From positions 4,414,501-4,478,500 of the forward strand of contig AP031351.1 in NCBI GenBank assembly GCA_037833965.1: 64,000 nucleotides of DNA, written 5' to 3'. The first letter of the stretch is position 1. Each line of letters opens with the position of its first letter. This document shows, one piece after another, positions 1 to 10,242 of this stretch. The stretch is from Marchantia polymorpha subsp. ruderalis. Taxonomy: Eukaryota > Streptophyta > Marchantiopsida > Marchantiales > Marchantiaceae. Both the position numbers and the translations under genes were made by a program. The notes below the pieces were generated by a model, which searched no databases, was not told the DNA's origin, and saw nothing but the letters and a program-made list of their open reading frames with translations.

Positions 1-1044
1 TATCAAATAGAAAGTTACCTTTATTTCAAATGAGTATCAAAATTATGTTTTGATCTACTCAACAAATTTATTATCATAACCTGATAGTGGTCAGATGATG
101 GCCAAGAATATGAGAAACGACGCAATAACTGAAACATAGGCGTCGACACTCCAAACCAACCAACCCTTGGTATAAAGCCAGGCCAGGGTTAGAGCCCACA
201 ACCCTGAGGTTCTACACTGATATATGGTACTCCTCGTATACCGCGGATGGTCTCCTTTTCCATTTCTTCCCTACTTGTTCATCTAAACATGGATAAAAGT
301 ACAAAGGGTGGGAGCTCGGAAAAAATGCTTTTCCCGCCCAGCACCATACAAGCATAAGATGGACAAACGGTGTATATATAGATCACGATGTACTCCGAAT
401 AAGCATGTGTTCAATCCTTCATCTCTCGCAATTGATCATATAACTTTGTACTAACATGATACATGCGGTGCCACCTGAACCCACCACTGCTCGCTCTAGA
501 AGAAAATTAAAATCACAATTTTCTCTCTAGTACTAGAGTGGCTGCATGCGTTGAAAACGAAAATCCTGGCATCTTTCAATTTTACTTTCCCACTGGGTTA
601 TTTCTCTATACTTCATTCTAAGGGGATAAATGTCAGTTCGTCACAATAGAAGTGAATTGTTGCTAGTGGTAATGACTACATGGGTTTTGATTCTATTGAA
701 TTGTCCAATAAGACAAAGAAAAATGTTGAATGTAAGTCTACAAAACACAAATAGTTTATTGAAACCCATCATTTATCATTTTACCCTATGGTACTCTACA
801 TAGAATCTATCCCCACGTCATCCATGTTTTAATATGGTTTTACAATGATTTCTAACATAAACAGTGGTGCTCAGATCGTCGCCCTCGCCACTAAGGTCTC
901 CTCACTTTGGCGGGAGCACCAGCTTTGCCAGGGGGCCCTTCAGCCACCCTTCCCCCGCTCGATCCCGAAGCCGCACCCTCCCTGGCTTGCAACCCGACCT
1001 CCCGCTCCCCATGCCTTCCCACTCCAACTCACCCTCGCTACCTC
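1..1044. other. AT-rich intergenic DNA, no gene seen
   Basis: Mostly AT-rich with a small GC-rich patch near 880-1040. The patch begins where similarity to the neighbouring MULE transposase remnant stops, so it may be an insertion or a recombination junction. No reading frame here looks like protein. Short frames through the GC patch are proline/serine-rich low-complexity translations on both strands. Confidence 0.5.
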
Positions 1045-1602
1045 CTTCGCTATCGTATTTAATCAACTCCCAATGTCTTTCAATATGGTTAGTTGTATCC
1101 ATACTTTCATAAGCAAATAACCTTCCAAATCGAGGCCACATCCTTCTCCAAGTACAAGTAATTCCGTCCCATCCGAAAATCATGTACTTGGCAAAGGTCG
1201 GATGTGTTGAAACTCAACACAAATTTTCTTAAAGTCTCATCAAAATTGTCTTCACTAGGGCAAAGCATTAGAACATGTAATGCCATCCACATCCGATCCT
1301 TGTTCTCATTATGTACTTTGGTTAACAAGTTCCCATTCCATGCCTTCATAACATGGGAGTGACACGAGAGAAGTTATCCACCAACTTGTGTTTTGGTACT
1401 CTCTTCATAAGTCCAATAATGAATCATTGCTCACAACCCTTTGAATAGCATTCAAAGATGACTTGTGCTTGTCAATGATGATTGCAGAGGGTCTAACCTC
1501 TACCTCTATAGAGACCCTCATGTCTCTCTTTAACGTCATTGCTACAAAGCATGTGAAAAATCGGAATTCCAATTCCATCTTGGTTTGATACAATTGCCGC
1601 AT
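1045..1602 (-). pseudogene. MULE-type transposase remnant, frameshifted
   Basis: Three minus-strand frames in succession carry pieces of one protein. At 1405-1602 there is a segment with PSAIIIDKHKSSLNAIQRV, which resembles the 'predicted-to-be-an-Asp' core of MULE/FAR1-like transposases. At 1107-1349 there is a tryptophan/leucine segment with an E..FDETLRKF block like the region after the catalytic core. At about 1045-1183 there is DTTNHIERHWELIKY, the TTN-IE-W-IKY block near the C-terminus of this family. The order matches the family, but frameshifts and a stop separate the pieces and no start, zinc finger or termini are visible. It cannot encode an active enzyme. Assignment rests on remembered family motifs; a profile search with the Pfam MULE model would settle it. 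Confidence 0.6.
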
Positions 1603-3840
1603 AAAGAGTCAAACTTTATTGGTTTGTTTTGAATGTAGTATCAAAGGCCCAAGAATTATTACCAAGAATTATTACAGAGTACGACAATCCAATATCACCC
1701 TAAAGGATATCGGAGGCGGGTATAGATAAGGGAACGGGATGGGATGGAAGGAAACAGGCGGGAGCCACGAAGGAGGCCGCCAAGACGTGCTGGAGCGGGG
1801 AAGATATCAGGATCGAGCTGCGGGCCAAGGAGTATGACGCAAAACTTTGTGGATAAAGATGTATACTTTCCATAATGGAAAGTATACATCTGGTCTATAC
1901 ATCACGCTATTCCATTGCTCAGATCTTAAATGTTCTTATGATGGACCTATAGAGCTGGCAGATGCAGAAAAAAGTACTCTTGAAGCATATTAGGGATCAC
2001 TTGTGATTAAGCACCCCAATAACATCACAACCAGATCTTGACAGTCAGAGTTGCGAGCACTTTCGGTATCGGAGACTTGTTTTGTGTTAGCAACTTTTTC
2101 CAGCTAACATATGGTTTTAGGCCCTCTAGCAGACAGTCTTAGATTTCAACAACATAGAGATTCTGTTTCTTCAACTCCTTGAATTCGAGTTTCACGTTCT
2201 ACGTGTTATATATAGCTGCTATAACTTCCAAGCTAGGTTGGGGTGAATGGACATAAACATGAGTAGATCTTTCAAGGACTATGGGCAACAGACAAACTCG
2301 GATAAGCGGTTCAAGACCTCCTGATGGATCTTAGACAAAACTGAAATGGCCTATACAAAAAAGAACCTCATCATAATAGACCCTACTAATGTACATCTGT
2401 TGATAATGCACATAATAATAACATGTAAATGTTATTATAGCAACCGGATACACTCGTATGATCAGTATTAATATCACTCAACCACAATAAGTTTTCAAAG
2501 ATATCATAAGTAATATAGATATCTCTTTCTGTTAAATGTTGATCATTTAACATTGATCGACATTTTTGAACCATTTTAATCTCGTTGAAGAACTCTCAAA
2601 TCATTTAGGCTTTTTTGTAGCTATCCAATTCCTTCTTCCAAATCTTGAAGCAATCAGAGTACTCGTTCAAGCCTTGTGGAGAAGTGCCTTTAATTCTTGC
2701 GAGTCTACAACATGTCTAGTGTGGGCCATAACAACTTTGTTGTAATCTAGCAACTTTGACTTTCCTTTAATATACTTATCTTCAACCCTTTTAGGTACTT
2801 TCATGTTTGAAAATAATTTATTTCTCTATCAGAGTCAACTCCTTGCAAATTTCAAGCAATAAATTGCTGGTCTTTTCGGCATCCTATCGAACAATTCACT
2901 CCTTATACTCATCAGTTTCTCCAACTTTAGGCAAAAAACATTGTTGATATGTGGTGCTTTAATACAACTCATATCCAGCTTCTATTCTTCACTTTTTTTC
3001 TATTCATTTCAGCGTCTCGTCTTTTTATTGTTTCAAGCGACTCGATTGTTATTGGAGACCTCACTGCCTTGATTTTTGAGCTCTTTAGAGTAGATATGAA
3101 TGTTACCACACTCATCATCCCTCCACACAAAGACACGTCAAAAAATCAAACATGATTTTGTTTACACTCTCACCGAACATGATGAGCACCTTCACGTTGG
3201 AGCTTGAGTGATATTGTTGTGCCTGTGATTGGCATAATGTCATGTTTCTATTGGGGTTATATTGTTCTTGCTTTATATTAGAGTTTTTGTTAAAGATGAT
3301 GTTTTCTCTTTTTTATTGGTGAATCGATGTTTACATCGTTTCCTGCCTTGATGATGTCCTACATAGCCCATATTGCACTTTGTTACATGTATTCATTACC
3401 TTCTATGGTAGAGCTCCGATCAAGTAATGGCCCGCTGTTAATACTAGCTCGGTTCTTGACATGTCTCTTCTTGGTAACTTGAGATTTATTCTACATCGAT
3501 CAACTGATGGTAGCTCTTCTAGGCTAATGTACTTAAATAGATATGATGAATATTGTCTTTTGACAGTAGTGAATGGTTTCATTCGGTTCGTATCTTCAAC
3601 AGTATTGATTGAAGCATGATATGGGCATGGTATACTCTACATGATCTGTAACAATGTCCTAGAAGACTAATATGCTCACAAAGCTTATCTTAGTGAATTA
3701 TGAATTTGGTGTATGTCAATTCTATTTGTTTGTGTTTTTTAATACACTCTTATGCTTTTGTGTTCTGTTCAAATGTTGATAATTGGTGACAGTTTCACAC
3801 GAAGCTTGTGTCAATGTGTCTTGATTTCAATAAAGATAGT
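1603..3840. other. Intergenic, possible old transposon DNA
   Basis: Moderately AT-rich DNA with many stops in all frames. Some minus-strand stretches near 2.6-3.15 kb read as charged, protein-like fragments, but I could not tie them to any family. They may belong to the Harbinger or MULE remnants on either side. No RNA gene, promoter or intact ORF is supported. Confidence 0.4.
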
Positions 3841-3847
3841 GAAGCAT

Positions 3848-4252
3848 GTAGAAAGAAGTGGAGTACAATCTATAGCGAAATCAAAGAAGACAAAGCGATG
3901 AATATGAAGTCGGGATCGCAGCGATCGGAGAAATGACGGAGGTATCTCTTGATGGACAATTTTATGTTTGACAGGGCGAACGTTGTTTTACATGCCCATG
4001 CCGATGATATGGACGGAGAAGGAATGAAGTGCAGCGTCACTTTGGAGACAAATACAACGGAGCAAAAAAGTGGGAAGAGTTCATCAAAATCATTGAAGTC
4101 TAATTGAAGAGAGTATTTGTTTTCGGAAAGATGTCTTGGAGAGTTGAAAGAAAATAGTAAGATTATGCTGGATAGTTTGAAGACCAATGATGATATAAAA
4201 ATGGCTTTATAAATGAGTGTGCAAAAAATCATGGAGAAATTTGTAAACTTTA
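3848..4252 (+). pseudogene. Myb/SANT-like remnant of a Harbinger element
   Basis: Read on the plus strand in one frame, this stretch starts CRKKWSTIYSEIKEDKAMN, then SGSQRSEK-stop-RRYLLMDNFMFDR, then an acidic and polar tail. That pattern resembles the trihelix/Myb-SANT-like DNA-binding protein that PIF/Harbinger transposons encode beside their nuclease. The family has a conserved Trp where the first stop (TGA) sits, and at least two more stops follow, so the gene is dead. It lies about 0.7 kb from the Harbinger transposase and points towards it, which supports one two-gene element. The antisense frame of 120 codons over the same bases is a shadow. The family call is inferred from motif shape only. 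Confidence 0.45.
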
Positions 4253-4933
4253 GGTGCAGATGAATTTAGGTAAACAAGATTTACTATAGGATGTCAGAAA
4301 AGTGCACTTTAGATTATTCTCTTTGTCTTCACGTCATGAAGTGACACACCTATTCTTCAATGTGATCTTCATACTAGTGAATTGTCAATGTTTTTTGTGG
4401 TTTTTTTAGACCTTTTGAGTTCTTTTTGTTGTTTTTTCAAGAACTAAAGTTTGATGTTTCTTCCACAAGAGCTTGCTGTCATGTAGCATAATGTCTGTAT
4501 TCATTTGTATAGAGTTGATCGCCTTAGATGCATCATCAATTTGAAGCATGTAGAAGGTAAAATAGTGAGATTAAAGTGTGTCGAATGTGCATGAAATCTC
4601 AAGTGAAAATAGAATTTGCTTATTAGAAAGCATATACTTGTATTAGTAAATGTGGATTTTATTATTTGTAGATATTGCATAAATCCTCATAATAGATGTC
4701 TAAGGCCACAAGTCTAAGTAGTTCACTAAAAACCTTACTACTTACTAGCTTCTGAAAATGCACCAAACATCAAATATTAGGGTAGGCTACTCAACGTCCA
4801 TGGAAAATGTTCTCGCCACACACTCTCATGTTTTTGCCATCCACAAACTCTTGGCAATGCCGTTCCGTCTTGTAGACAACTCTTTTGCAGTTTTATCTCC
4901 AGTTGTCATTGAAATTTAAAATTCTCTTGCGAT

Positions 4934-6054
4934 CTCCTATTTGAAGTTCTTCAATGTTTCTCTGAAGTTGTCTTCAATTCCAGCAAGGTTATGTAAAGCA
5001 TGGTTAACCACCGCAAGCTTCTCTTGTTTCACAGAACCCGAAGGTGTCATAAGTGACAATCCACTATGCACTTTGATGTCTCTTGCAACCACTCTATTTT
5101 TCAAAAGTTGTGTCCTAGGATGATGCATATGTTATGTAACACAAGGCAAGTACTCACCAACTCAAGCATGTTCTCAAGTTTCACGTCAACATTTTTTAAC
5201 AATATTCGTCACCTACCCTTAAGCATTCCAAATGCTCGCTCAATGCACATACGAGTGGAACTCTGAACAAAGTTCCAATTGTATTTCTCTCGAGTAAGCC
5301 CGTCTTTGTGACCTCTTAAGGGAGCTAACATCCAAGGGCGGCATGGGTAGGCCGCATCCCCAACCTAAGCATAAGGCACAAGCTTTCCAGCCTCGCAAAA
5401 TTGGTCAATTGCAATTCTTCCCCATAGATTAACGTCATGCATGGATCCTGCCCATCCTATGTCAAAATCCTAGATTATGCACTTGCTAGATACAACAGCT
5501 TGCAATAGTATAGAGTGAAATCCCTTACGATTGTAATAATCAGCCGCATGTAGACTATATGCCACAATTGATATGTGAGAACCATCCACCGCACCAACCA
5601 CATACAGTATTCCATGAATATCTTCAAACTCTTTAGAAAATTTATCCATAGTGGTGATAGAAGGCCACCAAATGAATCTCTTGAGAAGTAGCAATTTCAC
5701 AACATGAGTGAACTGATTTACCGTCTGTTGACTTCTTGACAAATCAATCCTATATAAATCCGCAATGCTCTGCATAAAGTTACCTGTGGCCAATCTTGAG
5801 ATGAAGACCGCCACATTCAATTGAACCGGTATAGCCAAACGCATGTTGGAATCTTGTCTCTGCAATGAAGGCGCAAGAGTGGAATACAAGAACTCAAAGG
5901 TGGAAACATCCATCAGCATGCGACTTTTAAACGCTCTCGCATTGAATGATTCGAGTAAGTTTCGATCAAAAAACCTGGGTTCCCCCAGCGCTCTATCATG
6001 AGCCCATAAACGTCGAGATCCAGTGACTCTCGCTAGCTTGAATCTTTGCACCAT
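4934..6054 (-). pseudogene. PIF/Harbinger transposase (HARBI1-like), decayed
   Basis: The DDE nuclease of a PIF/Harbinger DNA transposon, which cuts and re-inserts the element. The open N-terminal part spans 5470-6054 (195 codons from ATG 6054) and contains VGAVDGSHI with the first catalytic Asp (about 5580-5600). After a TAG codon the same frame continues with DFDIGWAGSMHD, then GDAAYP with the second Asp (5344-5361), then IERAFGMLKGR with the catalytic Glu (5227-5244), and LHNIC near the end. Order and spacing are classic for the family. Three in-frame stops (before DFDIGW, before VGDAAYP and after MLKGR) break it. All three catalytic acids survive, so decay is probably recent. Two stops stand where the family usually has Trp. 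The product would be non-functional. No terminal inverted repeats or TTA target duplication were found by eye. Confidence 0.85.
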
Positions 6055-6521
6055 AATCGATATGCAATAGATTTGTTGCCAATTCTACATCAAAATGATA
6101 CTTTGATCTCTATCAATACATTCCATCGTGCAAAATAGTGTAAATTGCAATAAAAGAAGAAAAATGAGACTTTGGACGTCATTGTACATTCTAGAAATGT
6201 ATGGAAAGAAAGTGAAGATTGAATGCAAGATAGATGTAGATTTAGGATGCAAGAGTCTACTGTAGAAGTGAAAGAAAACGAGCACTGAAGTTTATGGATT
6301 GGGAGTGAGAGGAAAGAAAGGAAAAAATTTGAAGTGATAGTATTCTTTTCTTCTTGATAGTTGTCCTTTGGACTTCTCTTTTCATTCCTCCTGTGGTAAC
6401 CGTTAATGTATAATGTGCAAGTGGATGAGGGAGGTCTACAAAGATTCCTTCATTCACTAGCTAGGAGCTAATTGCCGGCTGCCGGTCGTGTAGTATGGCT
6501 CTCAATCTTTACCTAACAAGC

Positions 6522-6610
6522 ACACTCTCGCTACTTATGTATGTATGTGTGAGTTGTGAGTAGAGCATGTCAGCGATGTATGATATATGGCGATACCGAG
6601 TCGCATGACA
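6522..6610 (+). repeat. Direct repeat, copy 1 (about 89 bp)
   Basis: Starts with acactctcg, runs through a tatgtatgtatgtgtgag block, and ends near cgataccgagtcgcatgaca. A second copy lies 355 bp downstream with about ten differences including a 2-bp length change in the tatg run. The 266 bp between copies is unique and GC-richer than its surroundings. The pair could be short LTR-like ends of a small non-autonomous element or a segmental duplication. The function is unknown. Confidence 0.75.
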
Positions 6611-6876
6611 GCTGTCATGTGTATACACGTTAAATTTGAGTTTGAGTCGGCTGACGTTGGGACGCAGCTGACAGTCAAGGAGCGTCGAGGTGTTTTGACT
6701 CTCGATGGAGAGTATAGTCGAAGCAAGCTCAAGAATTGTCAGTTCTTCGAGTTGAGACTTTTGCGTAAGAGATTTTTGCATTAGCTTTGATTCTAGGTCT
6801 CCGAGAGTGGAGTGAGTTTGGCTCAATTCTGTATTTTGTGTTTCGGACTTTTTAGTTGTGATACCTTTGTGTGTGG

Positions 6877-6963
6877 ACACTCTCGTTCCTTATGTATGTA
6901 TGTGTGAGTTGTGAGTAGGGCATGTCACCAATGTATGATGTATGGCGATATCGAGTCACACGA
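6877..6963 (+). repeat. Direct repeat, copy 2 (about 87 bp)
   Basis: Second copy of the 6522-6610 repeat in the same orientation, ending cgatatcgagtcacacgaca. DNA immediately downstream turns abruptly AT-rich (from about 6965), so this copy sits at a composition boundary. Confidence 0.75.
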
Positions 6964-8380
6964 CAATTTACATATTTAATCATTCTTTGATTATACATGG
7001 ATTGTCAATATATAGACTATATATATTTGTATAAATGAAAAGTATCTCACTCTTGAGAAACGTTCTTTTTAAAATTAATTAAGTATTACCAAAAAGCATT
7101 ATTATTAGACTTTTTTTTTATTACGATTATATGTCACTCATTGTGTTTTAGTTTAATATGCTATACTTATTTACATTTTAAAATCAAGTTAATATTTATA
7201 TCGAGATATACTTTAAAAAAATGAGACAACAAATATGTGGTCTTTTAAAAAATTTCTATTTGATAAAAGAACAAAATCATAGATTGAGATTTCAAATTGT
7301 ATTTTGAAATGATTATGCAAAAAAATTTCATAGTCTAGCTTATTAATTTAGTTGTACGAAATTATAATTTGATTAATATTTTTTTTAAAAAATACGTTAA
7401 TTATAATTTTGTAGTGATCGATGTAAAGAATTTATTTACTCAGTAACTTTTTCATCTTATTCAACGCGATCTGCTATTGCCATCACATCAAGAATGATTG
7501 ATATGAAAATTTTACAAGCAATCAAACCAAAATTTGACATAATAAGTTCATGATTCCCGTAATAAGGAAAAAAATTTGATTGAGTATGTTCAATGTAAAG
7601 CATGTGTGAAACATAGCAATGATGTAGTTTTGAAGCTTCCAAACATGTATTAATATTGGATTTTTCTAACAAGGATTTGTTGAATATAATAAACGTTTAT
7701 TTTGTGAGTGAAACTACACATATTTTGTGAATTCAAAATTTTTCAAAATTGGATATTTTGAATTCTACAATTCTATTGAAAGTAATAAAATGAATTTTCA
7801 AGACATTTTTTTTAAGTTACTGAAATACTCATGTGAAGGACATAAGGACGAGTGAACTTTATGAGAGTTGTAGGATGGGTTTTTTTTGGTTAGTTGAATC
7901 AAATGCCGTTTCTATACGGAGGGCAAGGTCACGGAAGGTGGGAAACATTACAATTAGTAACATACTACAGGTTGTAGTTGGACGAAGGAAACTACTTGTA
8001 TACATAAGAACTGCACTTTCATCTTTAAGGATGTCGGGTCATATTAGAAATATAAGTATGTGAGGGTATCATGTTACTGACCTCAAACCGATTTTTCTTT
8101 CATACTCCGATACAGTTAACACTATATCAAGGAGAACTAAGTAAGGATTGGACGTTAATGATGCATCATCTAGAGCTAAGATACATGAGATCTAAGTCAT
8201 ATATTTTTTAGACTTTTATGAAGAGCCACTACAGATTATATATGATGCTGCTCTACATGGAGAAACATCACATCACATCTTACCGGAAGGTTCACATCAC
8301 AAGCAACTTCGAAGTGAAACCCAAGAAAATATCCCTCTCCACTCCGTACAGCAAAGCTGCGTCTTCACACGTCTAACAAA
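6964..8380. other. AT-rich intergenic spacer
   Basis: Very AT-rich to about 7.8 kb, then more mixed sequence up to the WDR26 upstream region. Short ORFs (for example 7833-8063) show no recognisable motif. I see no RNA gene or repeat structure beyond A/T runs. Confidence 0.5.
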
Positions 8381-9433
8381 ATCTAGATGCAAGCAAGACA
8401 TGGAAAAGACTCTGAAATTGGAAGCCTTGCGTGCACAGGTTTGCTCGTATCTGATGGACACTCCATGACGTTATGTATCATCGTTACGCCAACAGGCTCA
8501 TCAGCAGCATGTGAACGGATAAACGAGCAGCCGACGGAGAGACATCACGGGGACCGACCGGCGGAAATCTTTTGGATCCACGGAAGAAAACGGAAAGCAG
8601 CAGGAAGGGTGAGGAGGAAGGCCGCACAGAGCAACGTAAACCGTCGATGGCCGCATCGGACGAGGGCAGAAAAGCGACGAACCTCGATGGTTCCGTCACC
8701 AGGTCGGTGAGTAAGAAGGTAAGTCAGTCAGTGAGGTCGCGACGGAGAGGCTCCGCCGGAGAACGAGAAGGTTAGCAGTTTCCGGGAGGAGCGTGTGCGT
8801 GCGTGCGTGGCAACGAGAGCGAAGGAAAGGGTCACGAAAACGATAACGAAAGCTAACGCGTCGCAGGGAGGCGGAGAATCGCGAATTTTGCAATAGTAAA
8901 CTGCGTCTGTCGTGTGCATGTGCATGCGCGATGCGATGACGAAGAGAAGAGCGGAGAGTGAAATGCAGAAAGAGAAAGAGAAAGAGAGGAACGTTGAGAG
9001 GCATGAGGAGGAGGAGGACGCGCCGGCGGGCGGCTCGGCAGAATGAATCGCTAAAATGCATTGTTGGCGTTGGCGGAGGCGCGAGCGGAAGGAAGGAAGG
9101 AGGAAGGACGGACAAGGAGGAGGACGAGGACGAGGACGAGGGGGGCGACGGGGTCGGTCGCTGTCTGTCGTGCGTGCTCATATGAATGACACGGAAGTGT
9201 CTGTCGCAACACGAGAGACGAGGGGCAGTGGAGATGATGCTATGACGGCAGGAGGCAGGGCGAGGCGATCAGGAAGGAGGAGGGCATTATGGGGATGAGA
9301 GGGCGAGAGCGATGCCGATGTCTGTAGCGTAGGGGAGCAAAAGAGAAGAGGAATGAGCAGCTGGCTCTGGCCCGGGGCAAGAGAAAAGGAACGAAGCAAG
9401 CATTGATCGATTTGCGTGCTTTTGGCGGAGGCA

Positions 9434-9448
9434 GGGAGGGAGGGAGGG
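9434..9448 (+). promoter_or_regulatory. Canonical G-quadruplex motif
   Basis: Four GGG runs separated by single A bases (9434-36, 9438-40, 9442-44, 9446-48), with a further GGGG just downstream. This fits the strictest G-quadruplex pattern and lies on the WDR26 sense strand. If inside the transcript it could affect translation; if upstream, transcription. Confidence 0.6.
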
Positions 9449-9593
9449 CGCGAGGGGAGGATGATGGTTGTAGCATGAGGAGGAGGAGGAGGAGCCCCGG
9501 ATAGCTGAGAAAATTTTGCTGTCGCTGCTGTCGGTGTTGGTGCTGGTGCGCTGCTGCTAGGTCGGGTCGGGAAGTTGGGCGAAAGAAAGGGAC

Positions 9594-9601
9594 TAGGGTT
9601 T
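9594..9601 (-). promoter_or_regulatory. Telo-box (AAACCCTA) upstream of WDR26
   Basis: The minus strand reads AAACCCTA, the plant telo-box, about 640 bp before the WDR26 start codon. In plants this motif is frequent near transcription starts of growth-linked genes. An 8-bp match alone is weak evidence. Confidence 0.3.
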
Positions 9602-10095
9602 GCTGCTTGCGGACGGGGTGCAAGAAAGAAGAAGATTTGAGATAGCGAGGGGATTGTCAGTCTGCAACGAGGGCTTCTTGTGTTGCGATCTTGACGGTTG
9701 GGGGATTGTGGATGATGATGATGAGGAGGAGGAGGATGAGCATGAGCATGAGCGCCGGGGCGGTGGAATAAGGATTGAGTGGATCCAGAGTTGGTGGTGA
9801 GAAAGTGTCGTTCTGACGCGCCAGGGTTTGCCCGTGTTCCGGCCGGATTCGCCTCGGTGGTGAGGCTGGTGGGGGTCACTCCGGTGGGTTTTGGCAGCAG
9901 CCTTCACCGAATCTCCCTGACATACCAACAAAATTGCTGCTCGTGCCATTCCTCCCTCGCAGCTAGCTTCCTTGCTCCCCTGAGCCCCGCCGGCAGGCCT
10001 GGGTGGACTCCGGTGCTCTCATCATTCTCTCGCCGCGAGCCTTACGGGATAAACAGTCAAGTTTTAAAAAGAATTCATATCTCCTGCGCATCTGT

Positions 10096-10221
10096 ATGCG
10101 CCCAAGGATCCAGAATTGGCCAATTGAGGTTGCGAGCAACCATCTTCACCCTGCCCACCTGTCGCTGAAATTTTCTCTTTCTTGTCTGAAGAAGGACGAG
10201 GGTGAAAGATTTATGGGCTAG
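10096..10221 (+). CDS. uORF in the WDR26 leader (41 codons)
   Basis: An upstream ATG at 10096 opens a 41-codon frame that stops with TAG at 10219-10221, just 21 nt before the main ATG at 10243. A second in-frame ATG at 10213 followed by GGC and TAG makes a two-codon uORF. If the mature leader contains this stretch, most scanning ribosomes would meet it first, so it probably lowers WDR26 translation. The peptide has no recognised motif. A leader intron could remove it; I cannot exclude that. Confidence 0.35.
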   Translation: MRPRIQNWPIEVASNHLHPAHLSLKFSLSCLKKDEGERFMG

Positions 10222-10242
10222 CCATTGGCTTGGTGCCCTTTC

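Larger units (their letters stand above)
3848..6054. mobile_element. Decayed PIF/Harbinger DNA transposon
   Basis: Minimum extent of one element inferred from two convergent remnants: a Myb/SANT-like gene on the plus strand and the nuclease on the minus strand, with about 0.7 kb between them. PIF/Harbinger elements typically carry exactly this pair. The ends are not resolved; they must lie outside these coordinates. Both genes carry premature stops, so any movement would need enzyme from another copy. Confidence 0.55.
8384..10242 (+). promoter_or_regulatory. WDR26 promoter and 5' leader, purine-rich
   Basis: This GC-richer block carries many plus-strand purine repeats: gaggacgagg units near 9115-9145, a G-run array at 9434-9448, gagga units near 9476-9495, and gatgatgatg then gaggag and gagcat units at 9711-9752. 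The antisense frames here (up to 233 codons at 9178-9879) are Ser/Pro low-complexity shadows. A telo-box-like tagggttt at 9594-9601 is a common element near transcription starts of plant housekeeping genes. The transcription start and any leader intron cannot be fixed from sequence alone. Confidence 0.5.

Noticed and set aside
3870..4232. 120-codon minus-strand ORF
   Set aside because: It is the antisense shadow of the Myb/SANT-like remnant, which has the better protein signal on the plus strand.
9178..9879. 233-codon minus-strand ORF
   Set aside because: It is Ser/Pro/His low-complexity, lies antisense to the purine-rich WDR26 leader, and reflects CT repeats rather than coding sequence. Neighbouring minus frames at 8696-9181 and 9593-9949 are the same effect.
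10225..10242. Six extra N-terminal codons of WDR26 (start at 10225)
   Set aside because: The codon at 10225 is TTG, not ATG. The first ATG in frame is 10243, and [13 protein letters not shown] fits plant WDR26 N-termini.
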